From positions 1-7,617 of the forward strand of contig JAGYIH010000037.1 of the NCBI GenBank assembly GCA_018402615.1: 7,617 nucleotides of DNA, in the 5' to 3' direction. Both the position numbers and the translations under genes were made by a program. Shown here in pieces: positions 1 to 6,192 of the stretch. Position 1 is the stretch's first letter. Each line of letters starts with the position of its first letter. Source of the stretch: Aquiluna sp. (GTDB lineage Bacteria; Actinomycetota; Actinomycetes; Actinomycetales; Microbacteriaceae). The notes under the pieces were generated by a model, which saw nothing but the letters and a program-made list of their open reading frames with translations, did not search any database and was not told the origin of the DNA.

Positions 1-1
1 C

Positions 2-1141
2 CTCGGCGCTTGGTCCCTAGCTGCATTGATCTTCCTGGACAAGCCAACTAGAAACTGGACTCGAAGGACAGCCAGATTTTCCCCGCTATTGTCGAAGCTT
101 TTGAACGACGGCATCTACCTTCGAGCAATGCTCGGTTCAATTTCGGTACTGCCGCTGATAGCTGCCGTGGTGTTCGCCGTGTTAGGTCTTCAGGAAAATG
201 CAGGCACCTTGCTTCACCCACCGGTACCACTGTTCATAGCAATCGGGCTGATTGGTTTGTTCGACTCGTTTGCCGGCATTGTTGGTATCTCGGTATTCAT
301 CCTGGGGTCCTTGCCACTGGTTGACCCAACCAGTCTTGAAGACTGGAGAATGCTTGCTGGAACTGCTGTTGCAGGCTTTGGGCCAATCTTGATTGCAAGG
401 TCAATTCGAAACTTTAGACGTCGACCAATCCCTGGAGTTGACGGTCTTTTCGCCCGCATCGGAGACATTGCGTTTGCATCCTTAATGGGTGGCTGGGTGG
501 CAGGCTTGGTCTTCAGAGCACTTCCAGCGCTTACCGGTCTAACCGTGCCAGCCGCTAACTACGTAGCGACATTCCAAATGCTTGCAACAATTGCGATTGC
601 GTTGAGAATTGTTTTGGAGGATTTGGCAGCTCGAAACTTCCCGCACCGCATGGACGCGCTTGCGCCAGATGTTGTTCCAGAGCCACCTCGAGCACAAGTT
701 GTGACTTCGCTTGTGTTGAAGTACCTGCTCTACGTCTTTGTCGCAAGCGCATTCATGGGTCTGGGTCTAGTGGTTTGGATCGCGGCTGCGATGTTCATGA
801 TTCCAACGCTGTTGGATTTTGTGAAGGACAAGCTGCCTGTATCCAGAACTCTGTGGCGTTGGCTACCAGTTGGCTTGCCAGGGCTCGCGATGATTCTTGG
901 GCTGGAGATTCTTTTGGAAAATGCCCTGAGTGTGCCGTTTGGTGAAAATGAGAATTTCTCAATCATCTTCATTTTCTCGCTCATCTCGATGCTCATCGTG
1001 TTGAATCTTCTGGGGGCTTTGGGTAGAAGCGGCAGACCAGGAGAGCAACGGCTATTCGAAAAGCAGTCCATGCGCTGGATTGCCCGTCTTGGTGGCTTGG
1101 TAACCTTCCTTTTGCTGGTCCAGTTCACGAGCATGCTGTAG
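2..1141 (+). CDS. Polytopic integral membrane protein of unknown function, 5' end outside window
   Basis: The frame is open from the left edge to the TAG at 1139-1141. A TTG at 26 could start a 371-residue protein, but no ribosome binding site precedes it and the upstream codons (LGAWSLAA) continue a hydrophobic helix, so the true start probably lies outside the window. Numbered from the TTG, about nine hydrophobic segments are visible, near residues 34-58, 66-95, 106-124, 144-165, 172-196, 225-260, 279-297, 311-333 and 350-369. Short basic loops separate them, for example RNFRRRP near 128 and GRSGRPGEQR near 335. I recognise no catalytic or transport motif and cannot assign a family. The ion channel gene starts 13 nt downstream on the same strand, so co-transcription is likely and a role in membrane or ion physiology is possible. 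The frame is uninterrupted, unlike the genes at 2745-5490. Confidence 0.85.
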   Translation, partial: LGAWSLAALIFLDKPTRNWTRRTARFSPLLSKLLNDGIYLRAMLGSISVLPLIAAVVFAVLGLQENAGTLLHPPVPLFIAIGLIGLFDSFAGIVGISVFILGSLPLVDPTSLEDWRMLAGTAVAGFGPILIARSIRNFRRRPIPGVDGLFARIGDIAFASLMGGWVAGLVFRALPALTGLTVPAANYVATFQMLATIAIALRIVLEDLAARNFPHRMDALAPDVVPEPPRAQVVTSLVLKYLLYVFVASAFMGLGLVVWIAAAMFMIPTLLDFVKDKLPVSRTLWRWLPVGLPGLAMILGLEILLENALSVPFGENENFSIIFIFSLISMLIVLNLLGALGRSGRPGEQRLFEKQSMRWIARLGGLVTFLLLVQFTSML

Positions 1142-1143
1142 TT

Positions 1144-1150
1144 AGGGGAG
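1144..1150 (+). promoter_or_regulatory. Ribosome binding site of the channel gene
   Basis: AGGGGAG lies 4 nt before the TTG at 1155 and directly after the upstream stop codon. It decides the non-ATG start of the channel gene and supports translational coupling with the preceding gene. Confidence 0.7.
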
Positions 1151-1154
1151 AAAA

Positions 1155-1808
1155 TTGTCGAAACTCAAGCAGGGTCTAAACACCTATTTTGAAAAAGCCG
1201 AATACAGCTACATGGCACTCGGCTTCGGCTTCCTTCTGATCTATTCGCTTCAGGTTCTGCTGCCAATGGAGCAGTACATGTTCGACGCTCTGGAGAACCT
1301 GGCCACTGTCATCTACGTGATTTTTGTAATTGACCTTGTGCTTCGTGTGATCGCAGCTGGAAGAGAGTTATTGACGGTTGCCGGGTGGCTCGCGTTCATC
1401 AAAGAGAACTGGCTGATGATGTTGGCGACTCTCCTCCCTGCGTTTAGAAGCCTGAGAGTGCTTCGCGTTGTTTTAGTGCTTAGAGGCCTGACGCCATTTT
1501 TGAAAACTCGCGCAAGCAAGGTCGGAATGGTTGTTGGGGTCTCCCTGCCATTAGTTCTTTACACTTCAGCCCTCTCAGTATTTGAGGCTGAGAGATATGC
1601 AGATGGAGCTAACATCACATCCTTTGCAGATGCGGTGTGGTGGGCGGTTGCCTCAGTCACCACCGTTGGCTACGGAGACCGTTTTCCGGTCACCGACGAG
1701 GGGCGCTTTGTCGCCACCTTCTTGATGGTTATTGGTATTGGTCTGTTCTCGTCCCTGACTGCGCTGCTGGCCGCCTGGGTCATGGGGCAGAAGAACGACC
1801 AAGGCTAG
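1155..1808 (+). CDS. Six-helix voltage-gated-type potassium channel subunit
   Basis: This 217-residue protein belongs to the voltage-gated ion channel superfamily and would act as a tetramer in the cytoplasmic membrane. S1 lies near residues 17-36, S2 near 48-68 and S3 near 75-95. S4 near 97-112 has arginines at R98, R101, R104 and R110, with Leu at 107 where a further arginine would keep the three-residue rhythm. S5 lies near 122-142 and S6 near 185-210. The pore loop carries the potassium selectivity signature TTVGYGD at 169-175, so K+ selectivity is well supported. Whether it senses voltage is inference, because the sensor is short. The chain ends about seven residues after S6, so there is no RCK/TrkA-N, cyclic-nucleotide or coiled-coil domain. 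The start is TTG, with AGGGGAG at 1144-1150 placed 4 nt upstream. It follows the preceding membrane protein by 13 nt. Confidence 0.93.
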   Translation: MSKLKQGLNTYFEKAEYSYMALGFGFLLIYSLQVLLPMEQYMFDALENLATVIYVIFVIDLVLRVIAAGRELLTVAGWLAFIKENWLMMLATLLPAFRSLRVLRVVLVLRGLTPFLKTRASKVGMVVGVSLPLVLYTSALSVFEAERYADGANITSFADAVWWAVASVTTVGYGDRFPVTDEGRFVATFLMVIGIGLFSSLTALLAAWVMGQKNDQG

Positions 1809-2118
1809 GCTGGTGTGATGAGCAATTGGCCTGTAATTGTTTTAGGTATATGACAGTTCCCGCGACGTAGTTATATTCTTCGACCTCAGTTCGAGGCCTA
1901 TCTACCCACTCAACAATCAGAAACTAACGAGTTCTGAACGATTCCGTCACTTGTGAGGCATATGTTCGGAATCAGGCTCGGCTGCGACCCGAGCACGGCA
2001 AATGCTGAGGACCAAGAAGAAGGGTCTCTGACTACAGGCCACACCTCCACACTTCGCACTACTTAAAAGGTAGTGGGGGAGGCTTAGCGGGTCTTGCGAT
2101 GGGTGTGCGACGAGCGTG
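1809..2118. other. Intergenic region with inverted repeats, no gene seen
   Basis: These 310 nt separate the convergent channel and HxlR genes. I find no credible coding frame and no tRNA. They hold several short inverted repeats: GATTCCG (1940-1946) with CGGAATC (1967-1973); GCTCGG (1976-1981) with CCGAGC (1989-1994), a 6-bp stem with a 7-nt loop; and the nested hairpin at 2044-2082. None is followed by a run of T on either strand, so none is a textbook intrinsic terminator. Transcription from both neighbours must end here, so one or more of these hairpins may serve that purpose. Confidence 0.5.
2044..2082 (-). terminator. Nested hairpin downstream of the HxlR gene, possible terminator
   Basis: The inner stem is CACTAC (2057-2062) with GTAGTG (2070-2075) around a 7-nt loop. 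The outer stem is CCTCC (2044-2048) with GGAGG (2078-2082), separated from the inner one by an unequal internal loop. It lies about 36 nt beyond the HxlR stop codon. There is no U tract, so the terminator role is inferred from position only. Confidence 0.35.
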
Positions 2119-2481
2119 TTACGGGACGAGCAGGTCGAATTCCGCACGCTTGTTTTCTATGAGCTCGCCATGTTCCAAAGCCCAGTCAGCAAAACCCTGT
2201 GCAACGGGCAGCAGGCTCATTCCCAGATCGGTGATGGAGTATTCCACTCGCGGGGGAATCTCGGCGTGTAATACACGCCTGACTAAGCCGTCACGTTCGA
2301 GGGACTTCAGCGTGTGGGACAGCATTTTTTGAGAGACCCCCGAAATTTCTCGCTGCAATGCGGTGAATCGAATGCTGGGAGGGTTCTGTGCGAGGAATAT
2401 CAGGATGAGCAAGCTCCATTTGGACCCAATTGTACTGAAGAGCTTTTGCAGGCTTGGGACTTCGTGGCTTTCGCATGCCAT
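2119..2481 (-). CDS. HxlR-family winged-helix transcriptional regulator
   Basis: This 120-residue protein has the HxlR-family layout: an N-terminal helix with IGSKWS at 18-23, a helix-turn-helix with SGVSQKMLSHTLKSLERDGLV at about 47-67, and a wing hairpin with IPPRVEYSIT at 75-84. A C-terminal dimerisation helix (FADWALEH) starts near 97. A start at 2523 would give 134 residues. I prefer the ATG at 2481 because GAGGAAGG lies 8 nt upstream and because the longer start would place a probable operator inside the gene. The only cysteine is Cys3. Some family members, such as YodB and QorR, sense quinones or oxidants through an N-terminal cysteine, so this protein could be redox-responsive (inference). 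It is divergent from a DoxX-like gene, a common arrangement in which the repressor controls itself and its neighbour. The frame is intact. Confidence 0.93.
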   Translation of the reverse strand: MACESHEVPSLQKLFSTIGSKWSLLILIFLAQNPPSIRFTALQREISGVSQKMLSHTLKSLERDGLVRRVLHAEIPPRVEYSITDLGMSLLPVAQGFADWALEHGELIENKRAEFDLLVP

Positions 2482-2489
2482 GGGGGACA

Positions 2490-2497
2490 CCTTCCTC
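2490..2497 (-). promoter_or_regulatory. Ribosome binding site that decides the HxlR start
   Basis: Read on the minus strand this is GAGGAAGG, 8 nt before the ATG at 2481. It supports the 120-residue protein over the 134-residue alternative. It abuts the inverted repeat at 2498-2513. Confidence 0.65.
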
Positions 2498-2513
2498 GTT
2501 ACATCCGAGTAAC
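2498..2513. promoter_or_regulatory. Candidate HxlR operator 1 (GTTAC-N6-GTAAC)
   Basis: This is a perfect 5-bp inverted repeat, GTTAC then GTAAC, with spacer ATCCGA. It sits immediately upstream of the HxlR ribosome binding site, where a bound dimer could repress the regulator's own gene. HxlR-family dimers generally bind short palindromes of this kind, and a second copy of the same half-sites lies at 2553-2567. Confidence 0.55.
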
Positions 2514-2552
2514 CCAGTCTCATTGCTGTTATGGGCCCCGCACTGATTCACT

Positions 2553-2567
2553 GTTACTAATCGTAAC
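2553..2567. promoter_or_regulatory. Candidate HxlR operator 2 (GTTAC-N5-GTAAC)
   Basis: The half-sites are the same as in the first candidate but the spacer is TAATC, one base shorter. Both copies continue to GTAACC on the plus strand. It lies 28 nt before the DoxX start codon and is well placed to control that gene. The centre-to-centre distance from the first copy is about 55 bp. Confidence 0.55.
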
Positions 2568-2595
2568 CGACTAACTGAAGGTAGGCTATTTTCAC

Positions 2596-2982
2596 ATGAA
2601 CAAGTTGCTCTGGATCTTGCAGTATTTCCTTGGAATCTATTGGGTTGCTCTTGGCATCCTCCACTTTGTGGTCCCTCCCGGTTTGCCGGGACCGTTTGCG
2701 TGGATGTATGAGCTTGACCCCACCCTTCACGCCATCTCCGGCACACACTCGAAATACTCGGTGGATTGGGCGATACTCCTGCTGTATTCGTGTGTACCCC
2801 TTCCGCTCGCGGCAGTGGGGTTATCTCTCGTAATGGTGGGTGCCATGGTAGCACGCGCGGCTTTGCAGCCACCGGACCCGTGGACATTTGCGTGCTTTTC
2901 ATGCTGTTTGTGGCATGGGGTCGAGGTATTCGTTACCGCGGACCTGGGAGCAAAAAGTTCGGGCGACCGCCAACTAGGGTGA
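2596..2982 (+). pseudogene. DoxX-like membrane protein, frameshifted
   Basis: The first 50 residues read cleanly as a DoxX-family N-terminus: a hydrophobic helix (LQYFLGIYWVALGILHFV) and then a loop ending LHAISGT near 2745. DoxX proteins are small four-helix membrane proteins, often paired with stress genes and HxlR regulators. From there the reading moves between frames. EILGGLG is at 2751-2771 in the next frame, PLAAVGLSLVMVGAMVA at 2803-2853 is back in the first frame, and PVDICVLFMLFVAWGR at 2877-2924 is in the second frame again. At least three indels therefore break the gene, although each fragment still looks like the family. The uninterrupted first frame runs on to TGA at 2980-2982 (128 codons), but its tail is not DoxX-like. 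The gene is divergent from the HxlR gene, which probably controls it. It could be a decayed gene or an error-laden consensus; I favour the latter. Confidence 0.72.
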
Positions 2983-2987
2983 CGTCC

Positions 2988-3901
2988 ATGGTGAACGATG
3001 TCGTACTGATGGAGGAGGAGCGCCTCGCAAGCTCCTCCTTCCCATCAGGGATAGGGTTGTTGTCCCGCGGGAGGTTCCGCTCGGCGGCAACGGTCGATGA
3101 CGGTCTGTGGACGTGCCCAACCGGTGCACCACCATTCGTGGTGTTTTCTCGACCACTTCCCGACCTCGTGATGATTCAGGTGGAATGGTCGTGCCCCCGC
3201 ATCCTCCTCTGGACTGCAAAACCGTGGTTGGCTCTTTGGGGAGGCATCCGCCGCGACTCCACGGACTGGCTCTGGTGGTTCCGGGCGAACTCAACATCAT
3301 GACGGCTGGCCGAGGGGTCCAGCATTCGGAAGTATCAACTCCAGAGACCAGGGCACTTCGGCGTTCAGCTCTGGGTCGCGTTGCCTGATGCGCATCGTTC
3401 AGCCTGCACACTTTTTCCTCACGCCTCCGAGGTGGCCTCGTTGGACGGTGGTGAGGTCAGACTTATTGCGGACCTGGACAGTCGGACACGTAGGTGCACC
3501 TCACACGATGGTTGCTGCCCAGTCGAGTTCCCGGGAGGCTCTCTGGATCTCAAGGTCAACCCCGGCTTTGAACACGGTGTTCTGGTTGGATCAGGGTGAC
3601 CTTGTCGTCAACAACGCTGATCTTCCGCCACCACCTCGGTTACCTACCGATGTTCATCCCAGATAACAATCTGCGGGGTCGCACGCTACGAGCGATTCTT
3701 ATTGGGGGCAAGCCGTTTGAGGAGCCCCTCGCCATGTGGTGGAACTTTGTCGGCCGTAACCAAGAGGACATCGAGCAGGCCCGACACGAATGGCAAGGGC
3801 TCGCGGAGGGTTCACACATGGCCCTTGACCATGGCGCCTGCCTGCTCCCGAATGCCCGCTGTGACCTTGAAATCGCCCCGGGACCGCGGCCACCCAGTTA
3901 A
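2988..3901 (+). pseudogene. Pirin-family cupin protein, multiply frameshifted
   Basis: Pirins are double-cupin, metal-binding proteins; some have quercetinase activity and others respond to stress. Family blocks appear in order but in changing frames: GGMVVPPHP (3179-3205); GWLFGEASA nearby in another frame; PGELNIMTAGRGVQHSEVST within 3275-3349; HFGVQLWVALPDAHR from 3354; VQPAHFF near 3397; HASEVASLDGGEVRLIA (3420-3470); SLDLKVNPGFEHGVLV to 3587; DQGDLVVNNADLPP (3589-3630); and, within 3698-3796, GGKPFEEPLAMWWNFVGR. That order is the normal pirin one over almost full length, with at least five frame changes. The metal-binding region reads HPP instead of the usual HPH because a break falls there; the second motif, through QHSE, is intact. 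The ATG at 2988 is the nearest plausible start. The C-terminus is uncertain; TAA at 3899-3901 is one candidate stop. Confidence 0.8.
3008..3046. repeat. Strong hairpin near the pirin 5' end
   Basis: AGGAGGAGC (3013-3021) pairs perfectly with GCTCCTCCT (3031-3039) around a 9-nt loop. GATGG (3008-3012) pairs with CCATC (3042-3046) after a 2-nt bulge, giving 14 bp in total. No T run follows. It may be a terminator-like element between DoxX and pirin if the true pirin start lies farther downstream, or a regulatory leader. Confidence 0.5.
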
Positions 3902-4700
3902 AGTCCTCCTGACGGTCACCCGCGCCCTCAGTCCAACTTGTTGCACGGTTCTGGGAGGGAGTGCTGTTCCGTGAAATCTGTGTGCGACAAACAACCCCTC
4001 CCTTGTTTTCACCGCACAAAACCGGGTATTTGTGATGTAGCGCATGAGCGCCTCTGTTGCTGTGACCCGCGCGCATTTGAATTCGGTTTTGCCCCGGGCC
4101 GTATTCACCGGATAGAGCAAGAGACTCTCAACTCCAAGCCCCGCCCCATCGCAGAACGGAAACTTTGAGGTTGGAAGGTCTGCATATTATCTGGATTTTC
4201 CTTCCGCGAGGCGCACCAGCGGCGCTGAGCCCTTCGCGGTGGGGCCTGGGGAGCTCCCCGGGTGGTGCCGACTTTCTTACGCTGTGGTCAACAGGTGAGG
4301 AAGGGACAAGCCATGAACACATTCGAGAACCATCAGGAGAAAAGGTGATGTCCCTGGATGGACTGTAAGCCTCGGTGCAGAGTATTCGCTAACCGAGGAA
4401 ATGAGAGTTTGGGTGACGCTGGAAAAATCACCGGCTCCTCCGTCGTCGTTGATCAAAAAGAACACTGACCGCTAAGCAGATTCCGGGAGATTTCAAAGCG
4501 CGATTTTGTGATCGCTTGGTGCGTCTATTTTGTGGCAACCTTCGGGATTGACCGCTTTACCTCGGTAAGATCGGACAGGAATTCTGAAGCTTTAACTTTG
4601 AGGCCTGGAATCTGGTCAATCATTGACATCGTTCTTAATATCAAGAAGGCGTCGGACAAAGAGGGGTTACCGGCTGGCCAACAAAAGGAATCAGGATCCG
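3902..4700. other. Unassigned 800-nt stretch in the frameshift-rich zone
   Basis: I cannot name a gene here. Open frames on both strands are short and show no family motif that I recognise. One start-like site stands out: GAGGAAGGG at 4297-4305, 7 nt before an ATG at 4313. That frame stops after 11 codons, then reads on to GKITGSSVVVD and a TGA at 4466-4468. A minus-strand frame ending at 4525 lies just beyond the Nudix stop, and the plus strand is also open from a GTG at 4508. Because both neighbours are broken by indels, one or two real genes may be hidden here by the same damage. Confidence 0.4.
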
Positions 4701-5040
4701 TTAAAGTGCAGGCAGATCCGGTTCTGCCCAATCCACTCTTAGCTCGTTCTCTGGAACCCAACGCATTTCGCTGTGGTCTGTTGAGAACTGTGGTTTATCT
4801 CCCTGCAGCTCACAAACAAAGCACCGAGTCAATGTCCCCGGTGGCGCGCGATCAAACTGACGACCCTTGATGTCGGTGTTTAGCTCTTCTTTGATTTCGC
4901 GAATCAGCGCTCTTCCGGCTTTCTCCGGGCTCAGGTTCATCTGGAAACCCCACTTGTTGGGGCTTGCTCTCATTCACCTCGCTAGCAGAGGTAATTTCCC
5001 TTCATCTTGAATGATGTCAGACGGCGGTTATTGCACCAGG
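4701..5040 (-). pseudogene. Nudix hydrolase (MutT-like), frameshifted
   Basis: Nudix hydrolases cleave nucleoside diphosphates linked to another moiety, such as oxidised dNTPs. The clearest block is the second half of the Nudix box, ALIREIKEELNTDI, with REIKEEL at 4901-4881, the metal-binding REXXEE helix. Upstream on the minus strand, fragments in different frames read IIQDEG, LLAR, then NKWGF, then EPGESRK. This is the usual order before and within the box, but the box glycines after GF are lost where the frame breaks. The C-terminal half, with CFVCELQGDKPQFSTDHSEM followed by RWVPENEL, is intact and resembles the small MutT-type family. TAA is at 4703-4701. The start is unclear and probably overlaps or abuts the glutathione peroxidase end near 5040, so the two would be co-transcribed. 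The substrate cannot be told from the sequence. Confidence 0.8.
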
Positions 5041-5063
5041 ACAGCCTAGCGAGGAGGTTTGCC

Positions 5064-5497
5064 TCAACAGCTCAACAATCTCTGGAATCTGGCTTGGTGC
5101 TGGGCGGAAGCGGTGGAGCTGTTTGGCGAAGATCTGAAACTTCTCGAAGTTCCACATCACCGGCCCTGCTAGGCTGGAGTCCTTGGTTTCACAAGGGTCT
5201 TGTAGAGCTCGTGGCGCTTCGGATTTACTCAGCTTTGGTCGTCATTGGAAAGGTGACCCCAGGTCGTTGAGCAGTATTCACCAATTGCCTCGTCGTCCTT
5301 GAGCTCTTGCTTGAAGAACCAGATGGGGCCAATGACGGTAAGCCACGGTCTTGGTACTTCCTCTGAAGCCTTCCAAGGTCTCATACTGCGGGCTCAGGGC
5401 ATCGGGATCAACGTTCACGACCATGATCACCCTGGCCCAGATCTTGAGGCTCTTTACAGGCCGTCAACATGGTGAGGTCTAGCGAGGTATCAATCAT
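5064..5497 (-). pseudogene. Glutathione peroxidase-family protein, frameshifted
   Basis: Proteins of this family reduce hydroperoxides in the cytoplasm, usually with thioredoxin in bacteria. An ATG at 5497 opens the gene. Family blocks follow in changing frames: IMVVNV, then ALSPQYETLEG (5400-5368), LQRKYQDRG, KQELKDDEAIGEYCSTTWG ending at 5256, VTFPM one frame over, MWNFEKF from 5157, HRFRP, STKPDS and IVELL near 5065. This covers the normal family length of about 150-160 residues. The peroxidatic Cys block (usually NVASKC before the ALSPQY-type segment) reads NVDPD, so the catalytic residue is missing where an indel appears to sit. At 5257-5260 a run of four C gives TWGHLSN on the minus strand; one more base would restore TWGVTFPM. 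The gene is 35 nt downstream of the Pr6Pr stop on the same strand, so it is probably in one operon. Confidence 0.82.
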
Positions 5498-5532
5498 GTT
5501 TTTGTAACCCCGATTAGGCGTGTGAAATTTCG

Positions 5533-6180
5533 TTAGCGATCAGCAAGAACCTTCATGACCGCAAGTCTCGCGCCGAGAACTATGAATCCGAGGGCAATGA
5601 AAGCAGTCGCAATTATCAAGACGTAGGTGAGCATGCCAACAACACCACCTTCAGAGTTTGGGTTGATGAACCAGTATGGCCACCAGCCATCCAACAGGCC
5701 CCTAACCAGGGAGAAGGCCAGCCAGGTAAGTGGGTAGACAACCACCCACCAAGCCTTTTTCCATGATGGTTTGTAGCCCTTTATGGAGAGCAGGTAGTCC
5801 ACGACAATCAAAATTGGTGCGTAGGTGTGAATCACGAGGTTAGGAACCACCGGCCACTGGTAACCAATGTCTCTTGGATCAACGGCGCTGTCTCCCAATA
5901 GGGCGTGGTAGACCACGCCAACGATGATCATGCTGACTGTCGCAATGAGTCTGTAGGTGTGTACTCGCTCACCCTCGTCCTTGCCCTGCAAGAGCGTCAA
6001 ACCGCTAACAGTCAGCACCACCCCGGCAAGAATCGAGGAGATGATGGAGAAGTAGGCAAAGTACTCAAAGGGTCTGAATAGGTCAACGGCCAAGCGGTCT
6101 GATACCTGCCACAGCACGCTTCCGAGTAGCGCTAGACCAACTGCCAATCGAAAAGTGCCAAACACGCCTTTGTAAAGCAA
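5533..6180 (-). CDS. Pr6Pr-family six-helix membrane protein
   Basis: This intact 215-residue integral membrane protein has about six hydrophobic segments, near residues 8-26, 38-62, 76-94, 112-132, 144-162 and 180-205. Features typical of the Pr6Pr family can be seen: FEYFAYFSIISSI near 38-50, the HTYAPI...DYLL segment near 118-130, VVYPLTWLAFSLVRG near 147-161, and a WWPYWFIN loop near 166. No biochemical function is established for the family as far as I know. The start is TTG at 6180, with GAGAGG about 8 nt upstream overlapping the stop codon of the hydrolase gene. That 12-nt gap indicates translational coupling. The protein ends with TAA at 5535-5533. Co-transcription with the hydrolase suggests a shared envelope or lipid-related role, which is inference. 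Confidence 0.88.
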   Translation of the reverse strand: MLYKGVFGTFRLAVGLALLGSVLWQVSDRLAVDLFRPFEYFAYFSIISSILAGVVLTVSGLTLLQGKDEGERVHTYRLIATVSMIIVGVVYHALLGDSAVDPRDIGYQWPVVPNLVIHTYAPILIVVDYLLSIKGYKPSWKKAWWVVVYPLTWLAFSLVRGLLDGWWPYWFINPNSEGGVVGMLTYVLIIATAFIALGFIVLGARLAVMKVLADR

Positions 6181-6192
6181 GAACAGACCTCT

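Noticed and set aside
1870..1905. AGTTCGAGGCC looking like a tRNA T-arm
   Set aside because: No matching acceptor, D or anticodon arms can be drawn around it.
1976..1994. GCTCGG/CCGAGC hairpin as an intrinsic terminator of the channel gene
   Set aside because: The 6-bp stem has no T run on either strand and lies about 170 nt past the stop, so I list it only as part of the intergenic region.
2291..2902. 203-codon open frame on the minus strand across the HxlR-DoxX region
   Set aside because: It overlaps the well supported HxlR gene, the intergenic operators and the DoxX N-terminus. Its product is rich in Pro, Ser and Arg with no family motif.
2974..3411. 145-codon minus-strand frame opposite pirin
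   Set aside because: The plus strand carries unmistakable pirin blocks. The antisense product is low-complexity Arg/Ser/Pro text expected from shadow translation.
4381..4468. GKITGSSVVVD resembling the C-terminal end of short-chain dehydrogenases
   Set aside because: The similarity is only a few common residues. No Rossmann GxxxGxG motif or YxxxK site was found upstream in any frame.
4500..4690. Plus-strand hydrophobic stretch (WCVYFVATF, then GIWSIIDIVLNI) resembling a phage-holin-like membrane protein
   Set aside because: The match is too short and breaks off into charged sequence; the minus strand is equally open here.
2988..5497. Programmed ribosomal frameshifting, or selenocysteine read-through in the glutathione peroxidase
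   Set aside because: The breaks are too many, in both directions, in unrelated genes, and not at slippery sequences I recognise. No TGA sits at the expected catalytic position and no SECIS-like context was evident.
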